A stretch of 64,000 nucleotides of DNA from Ahaetulla prasina (lineage: Eukaryota; Chordata; Lepidosauria; Squamata; Colubridae), in contig NC_080541.1 in NCBI RefSeq assembly GCF_028640845.1, positions 9,700,435-9,764,434 on the forward strand, in the 5' to 3' direction. Under the pieces are notes generated by a model. That model did no database searches, was not told where the DNA came from, and saw nothing but the letters and a program-made list of their open reading frames with translations. This document shows positions 55,270-64,000 of the stretch, piece by piece. Position 1 is the stretch's first letter; the number at the start of each line of letters is the position of its first letter. Made by a program: the position numbers and the translations under genes.

Positions 55270-56100
55270 GTAGAAAATGACTTTTTTCCACATGTTCCTA
55301 CAAGAGGAAAGATGGATCTAATTTGGAATGGGTCTTCTATCCATCATGAAGCTATAGCCGAAATATCTGGCAGAACATGACTCCCAGTATGAAGGTGAGA
55401 CAAAGCACAAGCTGAAAGGTAAGGTGCTCACATCCATTCCTCATCAGATGTTTACCCTGGAAGATTTTGGAGAAGAGCCCAGCGTGAAAAAGCTGCCTCA
55501 AGTACCAGATGGCTTTCATCCCTCATGAAATTGGCCACTTGAGGAACTTAACCTTGCTCTACCTGGACTCTAACAACTTTTTAAAAAAAAGTTCCTGTAG
55601 AAATTGTCAGTTTGACCAAATTAGATAGGCTCACCCTTAGCAGCAAACACTTAGTTTCTCTGCCTGAAGAAATAGGAGACCTCCAGAGATTCCAGCATCT
55701 GGAAGAACTTCCATTATTGGTTGGTTAACTGGTCTTCTTAGATACAACCAATAATCACATTCACACCATTCCAGAGGCCATTTGCCAGCTTCAGAAACTG
55801 CAGACTGTACAATTCTTTCAAATATCTACCCAAAGGACATTATTTTTTATAGGTCTGCAGCACCCTCTGGGTTGGTCGTAACAAGTTAACAGAGCTTCCA
55901 CCAGATTTTGGTCAGCTAGTTAATTTGGACTGGGGTAACAACAATTGTTTTGGGAATTTTGATGGGAATCCATTGAAACATCCACCCCCTGAGGTATGTA
56001 GTGGGGGACCTGCTGAGATCAGAAAAAATATTTTGCCTCTCAAAGAAGATAAAAATATATATATATGGGGATGGGGAGAAGAAATCCATTGCATTTCCTG
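55270..56100 (+). pseudogene. Leucine-rich-repeat protein, processed pseudogene
   Basis: Frames joined over several frameshifts and stops encode successive LRR units: HEIGHLRNLTLLYLDSNNF, VPVEIVSLTKLDRLTLSS, LVSLPEEIGDLQ, IHTIPEAICQLQKLQTVQF, then LPPDFGQLVNLDWG and DGNPLKHPPPEVCSGGPAEI. The LxxLxLxxN pattern with IPE/LPE starts is typical of short cytoplasmic LRRC proteins. The repeats run on with no intron and many lesions, so it looks like a reverse-transcribed dead copy. The parent gene was not identified. Confidence 0.75.
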
Positions 56101-56398
56101 GAAAGAGACACATTAAAGTTTTGTGTGTACATGGTCGATAATCCAGGTCCTATTGTAGAATGACTGTGCAGTTTTCTTTCCATTTTAAAAATAAATTGAG
56201 AAGTTTATAATGCTGGGAGAGGTAAAAGAAGGGAGGAGAAGAGGACTAGAAGGAAGGCGGATGGTCTCAATTGCAATGGCAATGGGTGCACAGCTGAGAA
56301 TCATAAAAGGCCAAGTTAAGGATAGATCCTCCAGGAGAAAGAAGCATCTTCATAGTCACTACGAGTTGACATAAACTTGATGTATGCATATGAGCATA

Positions 56399-56729
56399 AA
56401 AGGTAAAGGTTTTGTCTGCCCAGTTGTGCTCGAGTCTAAGCAGTGATGCTCATCTCCGTTTCTTAGCTGAGGGAGCCAGCATTGTGTGAAGATGCTTCCA
56501 TGGTCATATGGCCGGATGACTATATGTCGAAGTGCACAGAATTGTGTTACCTTCCCACCAAAGTGGTACCTATTTATCTACTTCCATTTACATGCGTTCA
56601 GATTGCTAGGTGGGCAGGAGCTGAGGCAGGAACAGGATCTCACGCCATCACATGGTGCTTGGCTCTCAAACTGCCAACTTTTCAGTCAAGAAGCCTAGCA
56701 TATTAATCATTAGGCCACCACATCCTCTT
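56399..56729 (-). mobile_element. Older Sauria-type SINE
   Basis: Diverged copy: aaaaggtaaaggttttgtct, ctcatctccgtttcttagct, ttaccttcccaccaaagtgg, and a reversed head ending aggccaccacatcc. Confidence 0.75.
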
Positions 56730-57360
56730 GTATATGTGTATGTATAAATGCATATATGCGTGCTTTTCTACATTTTAATCAGTTTCCTTCGATAGCTAGA
56801 AAATAAATTATTTATTTTTGTTCTCCCTTTCATAAAATTTGATTTCAGTTAAATACTCATGAAATGGATGCAGGGTCATTATGCTGCTGGGACAATAGTT
56901 ACAGAACTAGTTTTTACTAGTTACTGCAGAACTAGAACTCTAGAATTTACTATACAAACTTTCTCTCTAAGCATTTACAATCTATTGACTTTCCACAGTC
57001 CCATTCAATCTTTAGGGCATTGGGTCCAAGCGCATTGAATTACCAAACAGCTGAGGCAAGGCAATCCTCTCTGCTACGCCTTTCAGCTGGGCTAAAAAAA
57101 AAGGAATAAAGGGGTGGGCGGGAGGGCCCAGCTGATGGTCGGAATGAACCGGTTCGCTCTCACATCAACATTTCCGCTACCGGCTCTCCTGAATCAGGGA
57201 GAACCAGTAGCAACCCACCACCAATTGTGTCTCAACCTTGGCGGCTTTAAGATGTGTAGATTTCAACTGCCAGATTTCTGCAGCCAGCAATTCTGTGAGT
57301 TAAATACACACATCTTACAGCTGGCAGGGTGGGAAATGTTGCTTTAGAATGTGGAAATGT
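56730..57360. other. Mostly unrecognised; possible MITE scraps
   Basis: About 57115-57225 has GAACCGG-type MITE words (gaaccggttcgc, cagggagaaccagtagc), and 57230-57345 resembles a decayed GGGGTCTCCAA-type palindrome. Boundaries not resolved. Confidence 0.4.
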
Positions 57361-57364
57361 TGCA

Positions 57365-57785
57365 AAGTATGGGATGCCACCAGACTTGAAATTCTGGGTT
57401 TAGAAAATTTAGAACTACGCCGCCTTCGACATGACCTGAGCATAACTCATAAAATCATCTGCTACAATGTCTTTCCTTTCAAAGACTACTTCAGCTTCAA
57501 CCACAAGCATACACGAGCAAGCAATAGATTTAAACTTAATGTGAACCACTCCAATCTTGATTGTAGAAAATACGACTTCAGTAACAGAGTTGTTAATGCC
57601 TGGAATGCACTACCTGACTCCGTGGTCTCATCCCAAAATCCCCAAAACTTTAACCAAAGACTGACTACTGTTGACCTCACCCCATTCCTAAGAGGTCTGT
57701 AAGGGACCTGCATAACAGCACCAGCGTGCCTATCGTTCCTGTCCTAAGGTTCCCTTTGGTTGTATTCAATTTGTGTGGTTATTTC
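57365..57785 (+). mobile_element. LINE C-terminus and 3' UTR, LEILGL family
   Basis: The frame reads [20 protein letters not shown] to LTTVDLTPFLRGL-stop, followed by a 3' UTR (taacagcaccagcgtgccta) also found reversed at 60545-60720. Confidence 0.78.
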
Positions 57786-57796
57786 ATCCTTATACT

Positions 57797-57798
<2 letters not shown>

Positions 57799-57886
<88 letters not shown>
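57799..57886. repeat. (AAT)n microsatellite
   Basis: About 29 aat triplets. Confidence 0.97.
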
Positions 57887-58225
57887 TTTTAATTTGTATA
57901 CCGCCCTTCTCCCGAAGGACTCAGGGCGGTGAACAGGCAAAATAAAACAACAATCAAATACATACAATAAAATATTAATTAAAAAACTTATTTAAATTAG
58001 CCCGAATTTAAAATACCTTTAAAATCCCAAAAACCTAATTTAAAATTTAAAAATTTAAAACCCTAAAAACAACTAAAAAATGCAGTCCCGCACGGGTAAA
58101 TAAATAGGTCTTAAGCTTGCGGCGAAAGGTCCGAAGGTCCAGAAGTTGGCGAAGTCCAGTGGGAAGCTCGTTCCATAGGGTAGGAGCCCCCACAGAGAAG
58201 GCCCTTCCCCTTGAAAGTTCCCCTT
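57887..58225 (-). mobile_element. L2-like LINE 3' end (AP-TLWNELP family)
   Basis: On the minus strand [20 protein letters not shown] is followed by a 3' UTR whose tip reads cgggagaagggcggtatac. Same family as 34130-35580. Confidence 0.82.
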
Positions 58226-58280
58226 GACCAAATAAATAAAATAAAATAAAATAAAATAAAATAAAATAAAATAAAATAAA
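58226..58280. repeat. (AAAAT)n microsatellite
   Basis: About eleven taaaa units. Confidence 0.95.
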
Positions 58281-58281
58281 T

Positions 58282-58824
58282 TCTGCAAAGCGGTAGAGTG
58301 ATAGTGCAACAGCAAAATTAACACTCACAAAACTGGGGTATGTAAAATGATTCAACAGCCCTTCCATTTTTTTGCTCTCAAAATAGAGGCAGATTTTTAT
58401 TTCTCTAGAAGAATCCATGGGGTGGGGGTGGGCGGCAGGGAGGGAACCCTAGTTACTAGTGAAGTCCACCAAGTGTGGTGGACTGTGGGATTAGTCTTAC
58501 TTTAAATGTTGAAGGATGGCAAACATTTTCAGCAACACTAACTTTATTGAAACCATTAAAAGCCCATTCCACTTATAGTTCTGCTGAGCTTTACAGTGGA
58601 ATTTCTTTCTTTCTTTTTTCTTCTAGTGATTCTTAGAATAAGGATGTGGCCAATGGGAAGCATGCATTCTTTCCATTCCAGGAAGTGTCAGGCTTCCTTG
58701 CAAAAATTTTATTGCTGCTGGGATTTTTTAAAGGTTAGACATCATCGGGAAGAGGTTTTATTTGAGCCTCTATGTACATTTTAGAAAGGTAATTTTATTT
58801 CCTGTCCATGTTGCCTGCTGTTTG
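58282..58824. other. No recognised feature
   Basis: Nothing recognised. Confidence 0.4.
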
Positions 58825-58828
58825 TGTG

Positions 58829-58895
<67 letters not shown>

Positions 58896-58897
58896 GC
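58829..58897. repeat. (GTATAT)n microsatellite, left half
   Basis: Hexamer array that ends exactly at the SINE. Confidence 0.95.
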
Positions 58898-59246
58898 GGG
58901 ACATGGTGGCTCAGTGGATAAGATGGTGAGCTTGTTGATTGAAAGGTTGGCAGTTCAGCGGTTCGAATCCCTAGTGCTGCCATGTAATGGGGTGAGCTCC
59001 TGTGACTTGTCCCAGCTTCTGCCAACCTAGCAGTTTGAAAGCATGTAAAAAATGCAAGTAGGAAAATAGGGACCACCTTTGGTGGGAATGTAACAGTATT
59101 CTGTGCGCCTTTGGCATTTAGTTATGCCGGCCACATGACCATGGAGATGTCTTTGGACAGTGCTGGCTCTTCAGCTTTGAAACGAAAATGAGCACCGCCC
59201 CCTAGAGTTGGGAACGACTAGCACATATATGTTACCTTTACCTTAT
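58898..59246 (+). mobile_element. Sauria-type tRNA SINE inside a hexamer microsatellite
   Basis: Forward copy: tggtggctcagtggataag (A box region), ggttcgaatcc (B box, 58960-58970), full body and a ttacctttacctta tail. Confidence 0.92.
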
Positions 59247-59346
59247 GTATATGTATATGTATATGTATATGTGTATGTGTATGTGTATGTGTATACGTAT
59301 ACGTATACGTATACGTATACGTATATGTATATGTATATGTATATGA
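59247..59346. repeat. (GTATAT/GTATAC)n microsatellite, right half
   Basis: Continues the left array with gtgtat and gtatac variant blocks. Confidence 0.95.
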
Positions 59347-59608
59347 AAATGCTAAAGCAAAAATGCCCTGGCAACTAGATTTTTGAAGATCAACACATGC
59401 ACACACATTTTAGAATACTTGGGCAGAAATTAGTATTATAAAAGTGAATTCAAGAATCAGAGCTTTGGAAAGCATCATTGAAGACTATTGAATCCAACTT
59501 CTTGCCTCACAGAGAGATCCAAATTACATCATTCCTGGTAGAAGATCAAAGTTTCTCTTTGATCACATCTAATAAAGAAAAACACACCTCTCAGTAGTGG
59601 ATTCTACT

Positions 59609-60257
59609 CAGGGTGGTATTCACTTACCCTCCCTAGGCAAAGGTAAAGGTAAAGGTTCCCCTTGCGCATACGTGCTAGTAATTCCCGACTCTAGGGAGTG
59701 GTACTCATCTCTGTTTCAAAGCTGAAGAGCCAGCGCTGTCTGAAGACGTCTCCGTGGTCATGTGGCCGACATGACTCAATGCCAAAGGTACACGGAACAC
59801 TGTTATCTTCCCACCAAAGGTGGTCCCTATTTTTCTAGTTGCTTTTTTTACATGCTTTTGAACTGCTAGATTGGCAGAAGCTGGGACAAGTAACGGGAGC
59901 TCACCCCATTATGTGGCACTCGGGATTCGAACCACTGAACTGCCGACTTTTCGATCGACAAGCTCAGCGTCTTACCCACTTAGCCACTGCGTCTCTTTCT
60001 CTACCATTTTCCCTACCAGTTCGCAAATGTGAGTGCATTTCTATGCACGCTCGCTTCGCTCACACGGGCCACTTCCGCACATGCGCACGGCCTTCCGTGC
60101 ATGTGCTTTGCTCACGCGCATGCCTTCCATACATGTGCACAGCCTCAAAAACATGCCTAAATAGGACGGCACAGAGCTGGGGCCGTGGGCAGGCCCACTC
60201 ACGATTTACACTACCGGTTTGGGCGAACCGGTCTAAACCAGCTGAATGCCATCTCTG
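59609..60257. mobile_element. hAT-like MITE, GAACCGG family, split by a SINE
   Basis: It begins cagggtggtattcac and ends gaatgccatctctg, with a perfect 8-bp TSD ATTCTACT (59601-59608 and 60258-60265). The Sauria SINE at about 59637-59995 lies inside. Confidence 0.9.
59637..59995 (-). mobile_element. Sauria-type tRNA SINE nested in MITE
   Basis: Full-length reverse copy from aaaggtaaaggttcccc to ccactgcgtctc. Confidence 0.9.
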
Positions 60258-60423
60258 ATTCTACTGTTGAATCACTCTTAGTTCCTCTCCTCCATATTTT
60301 CAACCACAATGAGTCTTATATAGAATCGCATAGATTAGTTACCCAAAGGCAACTGTAATGAAGACCAAATGCTTTTTCTTGCTGATTTAGAATTTTACTA
60401 CCTCCAAATTGTCAATCTGAAAT

Positions 60424-60512
60424 ACAAGAGTCCACAACTTACAACCGTTTGTTTAGTGATGAATGGTCACAATGGCACTGAAAAAAATTGGCTTAAGAAA
60501 TGTAGAAGGCAA
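60424..60512. mobile_element. Fragment of GTAGTCCTTGACTTACAACC MITE
   Basis: caacttacaaccgtttgttt and gtcacaatggcactgaaaaa match the first part of the family. Confidence 0.55.
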
Positions 60513-60534
60513 GAAAGCCCTGGTTATTTTTATT

Positions 60535-60730
60535 TATTTATTTATTTGTCAAACACAACAGTATATATAAGTATAAGCATGAAATAACCATACAATTTGG
60601 ATACAATCAAAGGGAACATTAGGACAGGAATGGTAGGCACGTTGGTGCTCTTATGCACGCCCCTTAAAGACCTGTTAGGAATGGGGGAGGTCAATAGTAG
60701 ATAGTCTTTGGTTAAAGACTTGCTCAATAG
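60535..60730 (-). mobile_element. LINE 3' UTR, LEILGL family
   Basis: Reverse of the 3' UTR at 57715, ending in a (tttat)n tail at 60530-60547. Confidence 0.7.
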
Positions 60731-60734
60731 TAGT

Positions 60735-61398
60735 ACCTGTGAGAGGGATCTTGGAGTCCTAGTGGATAACCATTTAGATATGAGTCAGCAGTGTGCAGCA
60801 GCTGCTAAAAAAGTCAACACAATTCTGGGCTGCATAAACAGAGGGATAGAATCAAGATCACATGAACTGTTAGTGCCACGTTATAATGCCTTGGTAAGGC
60901 CACATTTGGAATATTGCATCCAGTTTTGGTTGCCATGATTTAAAAAAGATGTTGAGACTCTAGAAAGAGTGCAGAGAAGAGCAACAAAGATGATTAGGGG
61001 ACTGGAGGCTAAAACATATGAAGAACGGTTGCAGGAACTGGGTATGTCTAGTTTAATAAAAAGAAGGACTAGGGGAGACATGATAGCAGTGTTCCAATAT
61101 CTCAGGGGTTGCCACAAAGAAGAGGGAGTCAAACTATTCTCCAAAGCACCTGAGGGTAGAACAAGAAGCAATGGGTGGAAACTGATCAAGGAAAGAAGCA
61201 ACTTAGAACTAAGGAGAAATTTCCTGACAGTTAGAACAATTAATAAGTGGAACGACTTGCCTGCAGAAGTTGTGAATGCTCCAACACTGGAAATTTTTAA
61301 GAAAATGTTGGATAACCATCTGACTGAGATGGTGTAGGGTTTCCTGCCTGGGCAGGGGGTTGGACTAGAAGGCCTCCAAGGTCCCTTCCAACTCTGTT
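60735..61398 (+). mobile_element. CR1 LINE, 5'-truncated
   Basis: It starts [20 protein letters not shown], with a 122-codon intact C-terminal frame ending [13 protein letters not shown] and the CR1 3' UTR. Nearly the same as 42307-42955. Confidence 0.93.
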
Positions 61399-61404
61399 GT
61401 TATA

Positions 61405-61650
61405 TTATTATATTATATTAAAGCTTTGGGGATTTGGGGAAGAGACCACAGAGTCAGGCAGTGCATTCCAGGCATTAACAACTCTGTTACTGAAGTCATT
61501 TTCTACAATCAAAATTGGAGCTGTTCACATTAAGTTTAAATCTATTGTGCGCTCGTGTATTGTTGCGATTGAAGCTGAAGTAGTCTTCGACAGGAAGGAC
61601 ATTGTAGCAGACGATTTTATGAGTTATACTCAGGTCATGCCGAAGGTCAT
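61405..61650 (-). mobile_element. LINE C-terminal fragment, LEILGL family
   Basis: The minus strand reads DLSITHKIVCYNVLPVEDYF and FKLNVNSSNFDCRK, matching 57365. Confidence 0.7.
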
Positions 61651-61674
61651 GTTTAGAACAGAAGAGAGTAACAA

Positions 61675-62010
61675 GAGTTCGGAAGGGACCTTGGAGGTCT
61701 TCTAATCCAGCCCACTGCTTAGCCAAGAAACACTATCCCATTTCAGACAAATGGTTGTCCAATCTCTTCTTAAAAACCTCCAGTGATGACACATCCACAA
61801 TTTCTAGAAGCAAGTCGTTCCACAGATTAATTGTTCCCATTGTCAGGAAATTTCTTCTTAGTTGTAAGTTGGTTCTCTCCTTGATGACGTCCCACCCATC
61901 ATTTCTTGTCTTGCCTTTTGGTGCTTTGGAAAAATAGGTTGACCCCCTCCCTCCCCAGTTCTTTGTGGCAGCCCATCAAATATTAGAACACTGCTAATTT
62001 GGCTATTAGA
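61675..62010 (-). mobile_element. CR1 3' end
   Basis: Reversed CR1 3' UTR (ggaccttggaggtcttctaa) and C-terminal coding end (cttcttaaaaacctccagtg). Confidence 0.82.
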
Positions 62011-62465
62011 GTTCTCCCTGAAGGTCAATTTTCCTTCCTTTTCCATGATTCTATCTCTTACAATAATTAATTCATCGAAACATATTTCTCCAAGACTAAT
62101 TAAAACCTCTTAGCTTCAACTGAAAAAAAAAAACCCACACACACACACTGTTAATACAGATTTGCTTAATCCCCACAGGATTTGTTTACCCTGCAGGTTA
62201 ATTTCCTCTGATATATTTCTGTAGTTATCTTTCTTACGCTTATTTGTATTCTTCTCTCCAAATGTGGACATCTATGGACAGATGTCACATCTGATACCTT
62301 TTGAGCACCGTGCAAGAATCCGAGCCCAATTGTGCACGGCTGGAGGTTGTTGAAAGGTTCCATGTCCGCTTTCTGCTTTTTTTGTCCTTGTTCTTCTGTA
62401 CAAGCACATCTTGTAGATTCGTATGGTATTCATAAAAGGAACAAAAACAATGCAAGGAGACTTGT

Positions 62466-62757
62466 CCTCCTTCTTCTTCTTCTTCTTCTTCTTCTTCTTC
62501 TTCTTCTTCTTCTTCTTCTTCTTCTTCTTCTTCTTCTTCTTCTTCTTCTTCTTCTTCTTCTTCTTCTTCTTCTTCTTCCTCCTCCTCTCCTCCTCCTCCT
62601 CCACTGCCACCACCTCCTTCTTCTTCCTCCTCCTCCTCCCTCCTCCTCTTCTTCTCCTCCTCCTCCTCCACCACCTCCTCCTCCTCCACCACCACTTCTC
62701 CTCCTCCTCCTCTTCCTCCTCCTCCTCCTCCTCTACTTCTTCTTCTTCTTTGCCTTA
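62466..62757. repeat. (TTC)n / (TCC)n polypyrimidine tract
   Basis: About 37 ttc triplets and then mixed tcc/ttc/acc triplets. The poly-Glu, poly-Lys, poly-Leu and poly-Phe frames are artefacts. Confidence 0.97.
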
Positions 62758-62929
62758 TTTCAGGAAGAATTCTATTCAAGTTTAACAGGTACATATATTA
62801 ACATTTAAAATTCAGTCGCTCAGGATGGACCACAGTGTGTGTGTGTGTGTTTCTACAGATACACATATATACCATAACATACACAGAATAACACACTTGG
62901 AAAGGACCTTGGAGATCTTCTAGTCCAAC

Positions 62930-63206
62930 CCGAGTGAAATCCAGCAGGTTCTCACAGGTTCTGGAGAATCGGTAGCGGAAATTTTGAGTAGTTCGGAGAA
63001 CCAGCACCTCTGGCTGGCCCCAGAGTGGGGTGGGAATGGAGATTTGGCAATGTCCTTTCCCCCAGGAGTGGGGAGGGAATGGGGATTTTGCAGTATCCTT
63101 CCCCCAGAGTTGGGTGGGAATGGAGATTTTGCAGTATCCTTCCCCTGCCAGGCCCAACAAGCCACACCCACAGAACCGGTAGTAAAAAAAATGGATTTCA
63201 CCATTG
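62930..63206. mobile_element. hAT-like MITE, GGTGAAATCC family
   Basis: 277 bp inside the CR1 copy, perfect 8-bp TSD AGTCCAAC (62922-62929 and 63207-63214). Confidence 0.9.
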
Positions 63207-63241
63207 AGTCCAACCTTCTGCTCAGGGAAGAAACCCTATAA

Positions 63242-63750
63242 CAGAGGTATCAAACTCAAGACCGGCGGACCACATCTGGCCTGTGGGGCTGCCCTGGAAA
63301 CAGTGAATGACCAGCCTGCAGCACCTAAGCCTGGCTCAGACCACTGGGGCACTGATCTACAACCTAGTGGTGGCCATCCAGGGCGGAACGCGGTCAGCCT
63401 TAGATCCACGGGGTTGCCCTGGAGCCAACGAGAGTCTGCCCCCGCCCCGTCCCTTGGACACATGCATAAGAGGCGGCAAGCACATGGGGTCTGGCACCTC
63501 ATAGACTGACTGCATTGTGAGTGCTTCCCTTTTACTCAGGGTGCCTGTGCTCGCGCCCTCCTGAGTGCACACCCAGGGGCTGGGGCAGGGGTGGCCCCTC
63601 TCTGGCTTCTAAGAACTAAGTCTTCTCAGATCTAAGGCTGACAACATTCTGGCCTGGTCATGCCCACCCCAGCCACACCCACTCAGCCCACCAAGGTCAA
63701 CTACAACCCTGATGCAGTCCTCAATCAATGAAATTCAGTTTGACACCCTG
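63242..63750. mobile_element. hAT-like element, GTCAAACTC family
   Basis: Ends cagaggtatcaaactca and agtttgacaccctg. The flanks CCCTATAA and TTCTACAC match at 5 of 8, so it is older or misaligned. Confidence 0.65.
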
Positions 63751-63860
63751 TTCTACACCATTTCAGAAATGATTGTCCAATCTCTTCTTAAAAAATCTAC
63801 TGTTGGAGCATCTAAAACTTCTGGAGGCAAGTTCTTCCACTGACTAACTGTTCTACCTGC

Positions 63861-64000
63861 TGTTGTGGTCCGACAGCGATGAGGCTGAGGTGAGGCCAGG
63901 GCCATCGGGAAGTGAGGTGTGGACTGATAGTAGTGAGGCAGAGGAACAGGAGAAGCCTGTTCCTAATGCACGCATGAGAAGAGCTGCCAGAAGGCAAGAG
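63861..64000 (+). mobile_element. LTR, TGTTGTG superfamily, cut by the window edge
   Basis: It starts tgttgtggtccgacagcgat and matches the first 140 bp of the LTR at 46887-47450 (forward). Confidence 0.85.

Larger units (their letters stand above)
62885..63860 (-). mobile_element. CR1 3' end split by two MITEs and abutted by an LTR
   Basis: The pieces 62896-62929, 63207-63241 and 63751-63860 join in order into one reversed CR1 3' end (ggaccttggagatcttctag ... ctcttcttaaaaaatctact). Confidence 0.78.

Noticed and set aside
58898..58980. tRNA gene (A box and ggttcgaatcc B box)
   Set aside because: It is the head of a Sauria SINE; the cloverleaf is not maintained and the same head occurs in many dispersed copies.
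62272..62808. Poly-Glu, poly-Lys, poly-Leu and poly-Phe frames
   Set aside because: They are translations of (TTC)n/(TCC)n in different frames.

Overview
The window is vertebrate nuclear DNA, almost certainly from a squamate and most likely an advanced (colubroid) snake. Sauria-type tRNA SINEs, CR1, L2-like, R4 and BovB LINEs, Penelope-like elements, hAT and Tc1 fragments and several LTR families fill most of it. Pentanucleotide (TAGAA)n tracts grow from the 3' ends of one L2-like LINE, a pattern described for snake genomes. No bacterial-style genes, CRISPR arrays or operons are present.

One host gene is visible: the 3' part of a fibril-associated (FACIT) collagen on the + strand, with 17 exons between 1609 and 44956. 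Thirteen exons (1609-29349) encode at least 270 uninterrupted Gly-X-Y residues of a COL2 domain, all in phase 0. Two exons (30221-30287 and the start of 38006-38188) encode a short helical NC2 linker. The rest of 38006-38188, then 38442-38519 and 44769-44956, encode a COL1 domain of about 109 residues with two one-residue imperfections, the FACIT CxxxxC motif and a short tail ending NVKGP-stop. From the NC2 and C-terminal sequences the best identification is COL22A1. All splice sites are canonical and the frame is intact, so the gene looks functional.

The introns are dense with transposons, often nested. Target-site duplications (TSDs) could be read directly for many of them: 8 bp for hAT-like MITEs, 5 bp for solo LTRs, 10-16 bp for SINEs. 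One 72-bp exon is squeezed between an LTR 29 bp upstream and a CR1 copy about 20 bp downstream. A MITE holding an LTR that holds a second LTR lies just upstream of the last exon.

Downstream of the collagen stop codon (about 45.0-64 kb) I see no second functional host gene. There is a candidate poly(A) signal, a broken leucine-rich-repeat processed pseudogene (about 55.3-56.1 kb), a 1.5-kb CR1 reverse-transcriptase fragment, many SINE, MITE and LTR copies, and large microsatellites.

The most unusual signals are: 34-nt hammerhead-ribozyme-like motifs repeated in Penelope-like fragments, three times as divergent pairs; related short acidic-then-basic reading frames in most TGTTGTG-type LTRs; a SINE sharing its 3' tail with an L2-like LINE in the same window; and transposons packed within tens of bases of intact exons. 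I found no convincing wholly new gene system.
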